64,000 nt of DNA from Hygrophila difformis (Eukaryota; Streptophyta; Magnoliopsida; Lamiales; Acanthaceae). Numbering within the stretch: position 1 is the first letter of the stretch; every line of letters starts with the position of its first letter. Positions 12,755 through 21,960 of the stretch are shown one piece after another. The notes beneath the pieces are model-generated. The model made no database searches, was not told where the DNA came from, and saw only the letters and a list, made by a program, of their open reading frames with translations. The DNA lies in assembly GCA_030278955.1 (NCBI GenBank), contig JAOANR010000015.1, forward strand, positions 35,930,487 through 35,994,486, read 5' to 3'. The position numbers were made by a program, and so were the translations under genes.

Positions 12755-15700
12755 CTCCCCCTTGCATGTCCATTGCACAAAGAATATGTCTCGTTAAAAC
12801 CTTACTAGGAAAAAACCCATGTAGATAAAAAATCTTAGTGAAGGAAAAAGAGTACAGTATTCTTGTGTTGAATTCTCCCCATGATTTGGATGTTATTTGA
12901 GAATTGAGATCATTCAACGTGTCTCCCCCTGATTTAAATTTCATTTGAGATCTTTCAATTGATGCATTTCAATTTTCTTTACCAAATTTTTAATATTGCA
13001 GTCTGCAATAACTTGGTGAGTAAATCCGCTAAGATATGGTCCCTTCTGGATAAAACATTTGTTCATTCTCACTTGTTGGTGTAAAATGATCCTTTATATA
13101 ATCAAGAGCTCGGCCGAGCATTAAAGCATTTAGCGGATAAACCTTTTTGAAATTTATTTAACACATTTCCGAGTAGTGGGTGCACCCTTTTGTGCACCAA
13201 GGCATAATTTGGTTTTACCAAATCTTAGATCTCAAATTCATTTCTCCTTTTCCCCTTTCAATAGTGCTATATAAGCTTCATAAAGGATAATTTGGGGAAT
13301 ATTTATCTTCCGGACGATACTGTAATTTATTCTTATATCATATTAACAAATATATGAATTTAATAAACCCAAGACCATCGTCCTTTGAAGATATCAATTA
13401 TATGTTTCGATCCCAATGCCATTTATATAGCCTTCTTTTATTAGGCTGTCACTGAGGCTAGCATATAACATGCATTCATATTGCACATAAAGTCAAGATC
13501 TTATTTTGTCGACATTCATCAACCGATTTAGGTTTGCAACATAATTTCATCTGTGTACCAAATATTTGTGCTTGTGACGATTGATTGAGATCTCATTATC
13601 ATTTTTTTAATGGCCTTGCTCTTTTGGAGCTATTTGCTCTTTTCTAGAGCTTATTTCAGAAATTTCGCCACTTTCTAAAATTTGTAAATCTCGAGGATTT
13701 TTATAGTTGAAACCAGATGATTTACTGCACTTCAAGCGTGCAAGATATTTATTTTTCACATTTATAATTGGTCCATTTTAGGACATACTCGACACCAAGT
13801 GATTATCTTGTGCCACAATTATTTACTCGGGCAACAAGTTTTCCTTGGGCAATGCCGATATAAGTTTTTGTAACTCTTCTAGAGTCTGAATTTGCAATTT
13901 ATGCAATACAGTCTTCTAGTCACAATAATATATTTTCGGTTGATCAATATTTCCCCCTAATGTCGGAAAATAATAATCTGCAAACCATATATAAAATCAC
14001 CAGATTTTGGTACCAAATATAATTTCTTAATGGTGATTTATATCTGACATATGTATACTCAATCGTCATTGGGAGCCCAATTAGGGTGGCATAATGGGGA
14101 CGTATATTGTGCACCCAAATATTTTTAATTATTAATATTGGGCTTATATTAATGCTCGGGGAGAGAATAAATAATAGTCTGTCGGCTTTATTTTCACGAG
14201 CGTTGCTGCAAAGCATGTCCCCAAACTAATTTAGGTAGCTTTGACCTCATCAGCCTTGCGTGCAATTTAATTATTACTTTTTGTTTTATACTTTGGCCAG
14301 GCCTGGCTTGCACACGATTAAAATTCAGTGGCACTATCCAATCTTATTTTCTTTATTGGATGTCATTTTGCTCACAATTTAAATATTTGTGCTAGCAACA
14401 CATATATATATATATATATATATATATTCATTTTAATTTGAATTTTCAATAATTCACCTCAGTGTGATGCTTTTAGGAGGATGCCAAAACGATTGTGCCA
14501 AGTATGAAAATTATGAGTAGACTTCAGGTCTATGATATATTTCAGTGGCACTCAGCTTTAATTTGTATATTACAAGCCAGAGGATATTGATGCAATTTTC
14601 TTTAATAAATTTCTTTGCATCATGATATGAGTAATTGAGAGATAACATTATTGCTTCATTCACTATTTTAAGTTGATATCCACTTTCTGAATATTATAAA
14701 ATTTTAGTAAGCTCTTTCGAGATTTTCTCGAGAATAGTGCATATTTAAGCACAATTTTTCTTCTCCTTCAGGAGGTATACATTGACTCTTCCAGAGTCTT
14801 TTTTGAACTTCCACTGATTTTATTAGCAGTGGATTTTTCCATATTTAATTGGGATAATAGCTTTTGCGTTTCAATACAACGTGCGCAATTGCACTATCAA
14901 TGAGGCAGATATCCTCGGCTTCATTTGATTTTGGCATCCATTTATCTTTCCAAGAAGGCAACCACAAGTGTATAATTTATATACACAACATCGATATTGA
15001 AATTACAAAGGGGATTATAATGGGGAGTACATTTATAAATTTTCATTTCATTTGGCACCAATACATTGTGCTCAATGAATTTAAGTCCACGTGCATGATT
15101 TTATTATCAAATCAATCATCATGATCAATACTATTTATTTCAACCTTAAGAACTTTCATTTTCCCTTCCTTTTAGAGGATTCATATAAACAAGCCACATG
15201 TCCAAGATGACATTGAAATATTCCACGGCTTTTGAGATCACAACAACTTTATTTTCTAGCATCAAACTTCCTTTGGGTTTATAAGGTCCCGGTCATCATA
15301 AGGAAAATTTATTTATAATTCCGGGAATTCATATTTTCATTTTGCCAATCATACCTCAACCCATTTCAATTTTCGATCACGATTTCAATTATATTTTGCC
15401 TTTAGTGATATTCTCCTTTAGAAAGGGCAAGCATTTGTCGGCTTGAACTCATAATATTTCAGCAATATTTCATTGCTTTGTCCAATCAAGAAAACCAACA
15501 TAGTCATTATTGACAATATAATATTTCTCACAATTTATTGGACTTTTGTATTAATCCATATTCCTTTTGGGAGTCTGGAAGAATTTGTTCGCCTGGAATG
15601 ATGATTTTTAGCAAAACTTTATTGCTTGGTCTAGCCAAGAATGGCAATATGACCACCTTAAGGTGTCGGTATATTTTCCCACATTTTGGTGGATTTTCAA

Positions 15701-16131
15701 TAGTATTTTTCATATATCGGTGTAATATACTTTTTATACCACTTTGGGTATTTCATAACTCCTCCGGTTTTACCGGGCACATATATACCCTCTTTTGGGG
15801 TTTACCCCATTTTGGGGTTTTTGCAGCATTTTGTCTTTATACGATAATTTGATTCGTGCCATAATTCATCTGATTCCGCCAGTATTGAACAATAATTCGA
15901 ATCCCTTTCTCAAGCCCGGTAGGATGTTATTTTTCTTGGCATATTGAGGCCAATTCAATTTTTGCCCGATTGACCCAAATTATGTATAGGGATAAAACCC
16001 CAATTCTGTAAGGTTAGTCGTAGAAATAAAATTGAAATTGTAAATAAACAAATATTACCTCCAACGATAATTTTTATAGATTTGAAACTTCCTCCGGCAG
16101 CACCTCCGTAGAGTTACTCGTGCTGATAACG

Positions 16132-16483
16132 TGTTGTATAACAATTAATTTGTACAATAGGCGGAGGATTTGTAATAGATGATTACGGAGGAAGTGTGGG
16201 TTGAAAGTTTAATAATATGTACAAAATAGATGTATGTATGATATTAATCTTGTGTGATGAAGCGGATATACAAATGGAGAGAAGATGGAAAAGTGGGACA
16301 ACAGCAAATGCTTTCATTCTTTCATCATGTGTGTCCAAAATTACAAAGTATTATGCTATTTATATGGATATTAATAAGTGATTATTAAATCACACACATT
16401 CCATCATTTGACAAGTGTACAACACTTGTAATAGCATCAGGGCTATTATGGACATGCATTATTAGAATTATTGCCACGTAACA
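16132..16483 (-). repeat. Copia LTR (5' LTR in element sense)
   Basis: Adjacent to the primer-binding site. Differs from the partner LTR by roughly seven or eight positions. Its AATTAATTTGTAC variant, not the AATTAATTAATGTAC of the left LTR, is the one found in array units 2-5, so the array was built from this LTR. Confidence 0.85.
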
Positions 16484-16739
16484 CTTTTGTTAAAATCTCT
16501 CACTCGTCACCAATTGATTAATTGAGTTGAAACCTCGTGCATCTATCTATCATTTTGATACTACCAGGGCCGGTTCTGAGGCGTGGCCAGGGATGCAATT
16601 GTCAAGGGCCCCGTTTAAAAGGGGTCCAAATTTTACTTTTAAATTTTAATAATAATTTTTTGTTATTATGATATTAGTTTTTGGTATCATACTGTACCGT
16701 AAGATTTCGGTACGGTAACGGTATAAATTTTTTTGATAC

Positions 16740-18103
16740 TGTTAAGTCCTTGAGTCCTATGTTGTGAAGATGATCAACGTTGTTCTATAGTTGTGACGAC
16801 GACTCATGAACAACGCAATCTGATAGTGGAGAAAGGACAACAAGGGACGCTGACGTGGCATAGTTTGTACAACAGTTTTGATGCTCTCTGATTTGATATT
16901 GTCTTTCTGTGCTTCCTCCACTGTTTTGACTACTTGGCCCGATCATCTCCAAAAAGGGGGAGATTGTTAGGGATATCTTATTGTGAAGATGTTCGTGATA
17001 TTTACCGTTGTTGCAACATCTTGCCAACAACGCTTTATTCTCTTCACTGGAAAAAGCACAGAATAGTACAGTGACGTGGCCACTTCCCTTAGCAGGCTTT
17101 TAGGGTTTTCTAATGGGCCTTGCACATCTATAAATACCTGTTTTCGTCCTCCATTCTTCTCAAGACTTATTCCAGCCGCAAAGGATTGAAAACAGAGCAT
17201 TCTTCAAGGTCCTTCTCTGCCATGGTGATCTAAGGGAAGCTGGAGCCATAATCCCCCAGTTCGTTGTTGACAGAAGCCAGAAACAACCATTCTACAACTG
17301 GGTATTTCTTTGTTGTTCTGACTGCTGCATTCTTATGGGGATTTGAGTTTGTGTTTATGCATTCCTTGGCATATCTCTAGTAAACACAACTTGTGCTTAG
17401 TGTGAGAGTATAGCCGCAATCACAGCTCATTTTACAGAGCATTAACAGATTCCTAAGTTGTGATTATGGCGGATTGAGAGCTGAAGAAGAAACCCCTGGT
17501 CTTCGTTGTTTGCAGAAGGCACCAACAACCGTCCTGCTACTGGTATATCTTTTAGTTGATGTGTCTTCCATTATTCATGGGGTAATTGGGATTGTGTTTA
17601 TGCATTTCTGGGTTTATTGTTTGTAAACACAATCTAGGTGTATTGTAGGTGTTTTTAGCACCATTGAGCTTATTTTGTTGATTAGCTAGATTCCACAAAC
17701 ACCACCTTAATACCTGCCGGTGAATTGTGTGCATTTGGGTAGATAGTTGATGCTCCCTTGTGTTCTTCTAGTCTATTTGGGTAGATAGGAGAGTTCATTG
17801 GAATGTAAGGGTATGTAAGGTGTGGTTGACTCTTGTTCGATCGGTTTGGTGGAGATTTAGTGAATCCCTGGCTTTGAGCCCCCAGATGTAGATCGGTGGA
17901 TCGAACTGGGTAACCAATTTTCTGGTGTTCTTAGTTTTATTTTCACACTCTGTTCTGTTGGTTGTTGACTGGTTGTTGGGATAACGCTCAAACATCGTTT
18001 CCGCACTGATTTATTATCTTGACAACTGGGAAACAATATACTCTATTTGGTATTGGTTTTTGCCCATCTTTAGCATTTTCTGTTCTCAAAGGGGGACCTG
18101 TCA
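16740..18103 (+). repeat. 5' LTR of the nested element
   Basis: TG...CA ends. TATAAATA at 17129-17136 is the likely promoter. A second polypurine tract plus TG lies inside, at 16951-16966. A diverged internal duplication of about 240 bp starts near 17259 and again near 17500. Confidence 0.9.
17129..17136 (+). promoter_or_regulatory. TATA box in the 5' LTR
   Basis: TATAAATA in a CATCTATAAATACCTG context, repeated at 19972-19979 in the 3' LTR. It is placed as expected for the U3/R boundary. Confidence 0.6.
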
Positions 18104-18105
18104 AT

Positions 18106-18117
18106 TGGTATCAGAGC
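18106..18117 (+). other. Primer-binding site (initiator tRNA-Met)
   Basis: TGGTATCAGAGC two bases after the LTR end, complementary to the 3' end of plant initiator tRNA-Met by the standard LTR-retrotransposon rule. Confidence 0.85.
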
Positions 18118-18151
18118 CTACACTCTAACATAGCTGAGTGAGATCCGGAAG

Positions 18152-19129
18152 ATGGGCAAGAAAGGAAGGCTTAAAAGTTGTAATTCTCAGAAAGTTACTC
18201 TCAACAGTGGTGGCGATGTTGGGACAACGGAAGAACAACATAGCAAATGTAGAGTTTTTGAGGATGATTTATTGAGAAATGGAATAGATCTTAAAGAGCT
18301 TGTTGATGCATTTGACGAGCTCACTGAAGAACACAGAGCAGATGTAAAGGAGAAGAAGAAGTTGTTGAAACAACTTGCTGACATCAGGATTTCCTATGAT
18401 CAAGTATTAAAAGAGAGAGATGCACTTCAAAAGGAAAATCTGTCAAACAAGGACATTATTGGAGATTTGATGAAAGAAAGAGCTGAATTGATCAAAGAGA
18501 AAGAAGTATTGAAGAGAGACTCCCAAGTTCTTCAAGAGAAGGTTCATAAGTTGGAAGGAATGGTGAAAGGAAAGGAGAAGCTCGATGAAGTCTTGGCAAT
18601 GGGAAAGTCTTACAAAGATCAATCTGGAATTGGATATCAATTTTCAACCACACCATCAGAGACTAAATTTGTGAGTGGAGGATTTCTTGAACAAAAATCA
18701 CCCCCAAGGAGAAACCACAAAGTAGTTGTTGCAAAGCCTACTGAAGTAGTTAAGAAAGTTGTTGAAACATCTGGTCGACAACCAGTCAGAAAGATCTACA
18801 AAGAAAGATATGTTCAGAAGTTTCAACAACACAAGGACTGTTCTTATTGCAAATTGCCAGGACACACAGCTGATCAGTGTTTTCGAATTGTAAAGGATCT
18901 GATGAATGGTCGCCCTGTTGTTTGGCCTACTGAAGAACTACGCAAGAGGGTTAAACTGAGAAGAGTTTGGGTTCCAAAGAAATTAGAGTGCAATTGCCTT
19001 AGCAAGAATGGGATTGAATATGTGCACCATATGTCGTCTGAACAACGAGCAGACTGCCTGACTAAGTCTCTTGACAGAGAGAAGCTTGAAGAGCAAAGAG
19101 GGAACTTGGGCTCGTGCCACTCTCCTTAG
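18152..19129 (+). CDS. Gag-derived protein fused to the RNase H tail of Pol
   Basis: 325 aa from the ATG at 18152. Residues about 40-150 are rich in Lys, Glu and Leu heptads (a coiled coil, as in Sirevirus Gag), then a KGKEKLDEVL block, a basic linker and a CCHC zinc knuckle (CSYCKLPGHTADQC, CX2CX4HX4C, around residue 230). Instead of protease, integrase and RT, the chain then passes to ADCLTKSLDREKLEEQRGNL, which resembles the end of copia RNase H (ADIFTKxL...LR..LG). The simplest reading is an in-frame deletion joining Gag to the last residues of Pol; the start of Gag also looks shortened. The frame is open, consistent with a young or still-replicating non-autonomous family that may make an RNA-binding Gag. 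Confidence 0.8.
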   Translation: MGKKGRLKSCNSQKVTLNSGGDVGTTEEQHSKCRVFEDDLLRNGIDLKELVDAFDELTEEHRADVKEKKKLLKQLADIRISYDQVLKERDALQKENLSNKDIIGDLMKERAELIKEKEVLKRDSQVLQEKVHKLEGMVKGKEKLDEVLAMGKSYKDQSGIGYQFSTTPSETKFVSGGFLEQKSPPRRNHKVVVAKPTEVVKKVVETSGRQPVRKIYKERYVQKFQQHKDCSYCKLPGHTADQCFRIVKDLMNGRPVVWPTEELRKRVKLRRVWVPKKLECNCLSKNGIEYVHHMSSEQRADCLTKSLDREKLEEQRGNLGSCHSP

Positions 19130-19570
19130 CACCATGCTGCGTTCGGGGCCCTGGATTACAAGGAATTTATATTTTGTGGGCCCAATCCATTAGAAAGGGA
19201 GATGGTACAGTTGAGCTGCTGAAGGTCTGGTGAGAATTTGAATTCTAGTATATTCTGTTGCTAATGCCGATGTTCTGACTACAGAAAAACAACCTGAGAA
19301 AGATATGGCATAATGCAAGGGGGAGTATCTATGATGAGTTTGATTTAATTGGAAGCTTTGCTTGGATATTATTGATGAGAAGCTAGTGCCACAGAGAAAG
19401 GGGGAGAAACACTGATGCATATTCTGCTGATTTCCTGTTATCCAACTGCAGTGGAACAACAGGAAAAAGGCAAAGATGTTGTTGTTGATTGATCTACCAA
19501 AAAGGGGGAGAATATGATATGATTTTATTGTTCATGAGTATCGTGAATGGTTTTGGTTGATCATATCCAC

Positions 19571-19582
19571 AAAGGGGGAGAT
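19571..19582 (+). other. Polypurine tract of the nested element
   Basis: AAAGGGGGAGAT directly before the 3' LTR TG; the plus-strand priming site. Confidence 0.8.
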
Positions 19583-20946
19583 TGTTAAGTCCTTGAGTCC
19601 TATGTTGTGAAGATGATCAACGTTGTTCTATAGTTGTGACGACGACTCATGAACAACGCAATCTGATAGTGGAGAAAGGACAACAAGGGACGCTGACGTG
19701 GCATAGTTTGTACAACAGTTTTGATGCTCTCTGATTTGATATTGTCTTTCTGTGCTTCCTCCACTGTTTTGACTACTTGGCCCGATCATCTCCACAAAGG
19801 GGGAGTTTGTTAGGGATATTTTATTGTGAAGATGTTCGTGATATTTACCGTTGTTGCAACATCTTGCCAACAACGCTTTATTCTCTTCACTGGAAAAAGC
19901 ACAGAATAGTACAGTGACGTGGCCACTTCCCTTAGCAGGCTTTTAGGGTTTTCTAATGGGCCTTGCACATCTATAAATACCTGTTTTCGTCCTCCATTCT
20001 TCTCAAGACTTATTCCAGCCGCAAAGGATTGAAAACAGAGCATTCTTCAAGGTCCTTCTCTGCCATGGTGATCTAAGGGAAGCTGGAGCCATAATCCCCC
20101 AGTTCGTTGTTGACAGAAGCCAGAAACAACCATTCTACAACTGGGTATTTCTTTGTTGTTCTGACTGCTGCATTCTTATGGGGATTTGAGTTTGTGTTTA
20201 TGCATTCCTTGGCATATCTCTAGTAAACACAACTTGTGCTTAGTGTGAGAGTATAGCCGCAATCACAGCTCATTTTACAGAGCATTAACAGATTCCTAAG
20301 TTGTGATTATGGCGGATTGAGAGCTGAAGAAGAAACCCCTGGTCTTCGTTGTTTGCAGAAGGCACCAACAACCGTCCTGCTACTGGTATATCTTTTAGTT
20401 GCTGTGTCTTCCATTATTCATGGGGTAATTGGGATTGTGTTTATGCATTTCTGGGTTTATTGTTTGTAAACACAATCTAGGTGTATTGTAGGTGTTTTTA
20501 GCACCATTGAGCTTATTTTGTTGATTAGCTAGATTCCACAAACACCACCTTAATACCTGCCGGTGAATTGTGTGCATTTGGGTAGATAGTTGATGCTCCC
20601 TTGTGTTCTTCTAGTCTATTTGGGTAGATAGGAGAGTTCATTGGAATGTAAGGGTATGTAAGGTGTGGTTGACTCTTGTTCGATCGGTTTGGTGGAGATT
20701 TAGTGAATCCCTGGCTTGGAGCCCCCAGATGTAGATCGGTGGATCGAACTGGGTAACCAATTTTCTGGTGTTCTTAGTTTTATTTTCACACTCTGTTCTG
20801 TTGGTTGTTGACTGGTTGTTGGGATAACGCTCAAACATCGTTTCCGCACTGATTTATTATCTTGACAACTGGGAAACAATATACTCTGTTTGGTATTGGT
20901 TTTTGCCCATCTTTAGCATTTTCTGTTCTCAAAGGGGGACCTGTCA
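19583..20946 (+). repeat. 3' LTR of the nested element
   Basis: Same length as the 5' LTR. Visible differences include CCACAAAGG for CCAAAAAGG, GAGTTTG for GAGATTG, GATATTTTA for GATATCTTA, TTGCTGTG for TTGATGTG, CTTGGAGC for CTTTGAGC and CTCTGTTT for CTCTATTT. Confidence 0.9.
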
Positions 20947-20951
20947 GATAC

Positions 20952-21448
20952 CGCGGTATATCGCTACCGTACCGAACTTTGGTATATACCACGGTATCGG
21001 TATATACCGCGATACCGTTATATACCGTAATATTGGTATATTGGTATATAGCGAAAGTTCGGTATGCCGGTATATACCGCAATACCGGTATGTCGGTATA
21101 TAGTGAATGTTCGGTATGTCGGTATATACCGCGATACGGTATGTCGTATGTACTGAATGTTCGGTATAGCGGTATATACCGAACTTACCGGAATGTCGGT
21201 ATGGAAACGGTATGAAAATATTTCATACCGAAACTTTCGGTATACCGAAGATCGGTATACCGAAATGTTCGGTACGGCAACGGTATGAAATTTTTCATAC
21301 CGTAAAGTTCGGTAAGGTATACGGTACGGAGAATTTTTTTCGGTATGATACCATACCGAAAATTACGGTATACCGAAAATTTCGATATTTTTTTTTTCGA
21401 TACGGTATGTGCGGTATCAGGTATACTCGGTATTTTTCCCCAGCCCTA
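20952..21448. mobile_element. hAT MITE fragment (GGTATACCG family) in unit 1
   Basis: Dense imperfect repeats of GGTATACCG, ending CCAGCCCTA exactly like the right terminus of the complete copy at 62239-62853. The left terminus is missing; the fragment really begins at 16683 on the other side of the nested retrotransposon. Identical truncations recur at 23717-24270, 26541-27093 and 29364-29901, so one truncated copy was amplified. Confidence 0.8.
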
Positions 21449-21653
21449 ATTGAGAGACACTTCAAATCCCATCCAGCGTGTAGAGTTTAAGTTAATTTAT
21501 TGCCACGTCAGCAGCCATTCCACGATTAGTGAATTTAGGATATTTTCGGATATAATTAGCATGTGTAGAGGATAAAATCGGTAATAAAATTAAAAAAAAA
21601 GGATAGATTTGGCTTTTTTTGAAACAAAAGGGATATATTTGGCCTTTTTTCCA

Positions 21654-21960
21654 AAAAATAATTATCTCAAAGTAAAAATTAATAGTTGAAATTAAATGGA
21701 GGTTGGTCTAAGTCCTTGACTTCCAAACTCTAAGTTGGGGTTCCATTCCCCACATAACTTCTTATTCCTCCCGGCCCCTATGTCTCTTTATAATTTGTGT
21801 AACATGGGCTCCCACCACTTATTTCGTAGTTAAATGAGGTGTCAGTCTTTAGTATTGGGGAAAAACAAAAATATATACTCGGTATTGTGCTCTAGTGAAT
21901 GAACTTATAGTAACCCTAATAATGTGGAAATTAAATATATATATATAGGGCACAAATCGA
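21654..21960 (+). mobile_element. SINE relic and tail of the B segment
   Basis: GGGGTTCCATTCCCCAC (B-box like), then TAATTTGTGTA and ATGGGCTCCCACCAC, match the SINE at 59857-60030. The A-box region has decayed. The same tail ends units 2-4 and recurs at 36979-37250. Confidence 0.7.

Larger units (their letters stand above)
12401..16483 (-). mobile_element. Decayed Ty1/copia LTR retrotransposon
   Basis: Direct LTRs at 12401-12754 and 16132-16483 (about 98% identical by eye) start TG and end CA. A 5-bp TSD, CTTTT, lies at 12396-12400 and 16484-16488. Polarity is minus: next to the right LTR the minus strand reads CGTTATCAGCACGAG, a common copia primer-binding site, and next to the left LTR it reads AAGGGGGAG, a polypurine tract. 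The roughly 3.4-kb interior has no long ORF. A remnant near 13944-14216 (minus) still resembles the copia integrase/RT connection (YKSP followed by a degraded IIKYL-like block). The right half of this element (from 14928) is the starting part of the tandem array. Confidence 0.85.
16740..20946 (+). mobile_element. Non-autonomous Sirevirus-like copia element, young
   Basis: The two LTRs, 16740-18103 and 19583-20946, are both exactly 1,364 bp and differ at only about six positions by eye. The 5-bp TSD GATAC (16735-16739 and 20947-20951) matches the uninterrupted site in units 2-4. The primer-binding site TGGTATCAGAGC (18106-18117) fits initiator tRNA-Met. The polypurine tract AAAGGGGGAGAT (19571-19582) touches the 3' LTR. 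Three more AAGGGGGAG-type tracts lie upstream (about 19317, 19398 and 19499), a hallmark of Sireviruses. The interior is only about 1.5 kb and codes a single Gag-derived protein; protease, integrase and RT are deleted. It would need enzymes from a full-length relative to move. Confidence 0.92.
14928..21960. repeat. Array unit 1 (A1-B1), split by a nested LTR retrotransposon
   Basis: The A segment (14928-16682) is the right part of the copia interior, its LTR, about 200 bp of flank and the left end of a transposon beginning CAGGGCCGG. The B segment (16683-16739 plus 20952-21960) is a fragment of a GGTATACCG-type hAT MITE followed by about 510 bp that includes a SINE relic. Removing the 4,207-bp nested element and one 5-bp TSD leaves 2,821 bp, matching the other units. 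Its left edge is continuous with native copia sequence, so this is the original left end of the array. Confidence 0.9.

Noticed and set aside
15538..15852. 104-aa ORF repeated almost unchanged at 22572, 25396 and 28219 (plus strand)
   Set aside because: It lies antisense in the decayed copia interior and is preserved only because the array units are recent copies; no domain, no start context, and unit 5 has already broken it.
16785..17995. 60-81 aa minus-strand ORFs in the 1.36-kb LTR and their twins at 19628-20838
   Set aside because: Antisense to the LTR and duplicated because the two LTRs are identical; no protein features.
20862..21490. Tyr/Arg-rich ORFs such as RYIPAYRTF and VYTAIPLYTV at the B segments and at 62238-62613
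   Set aside because: They are simply translations of GGTATACCG repeats, open on both strands by composition.
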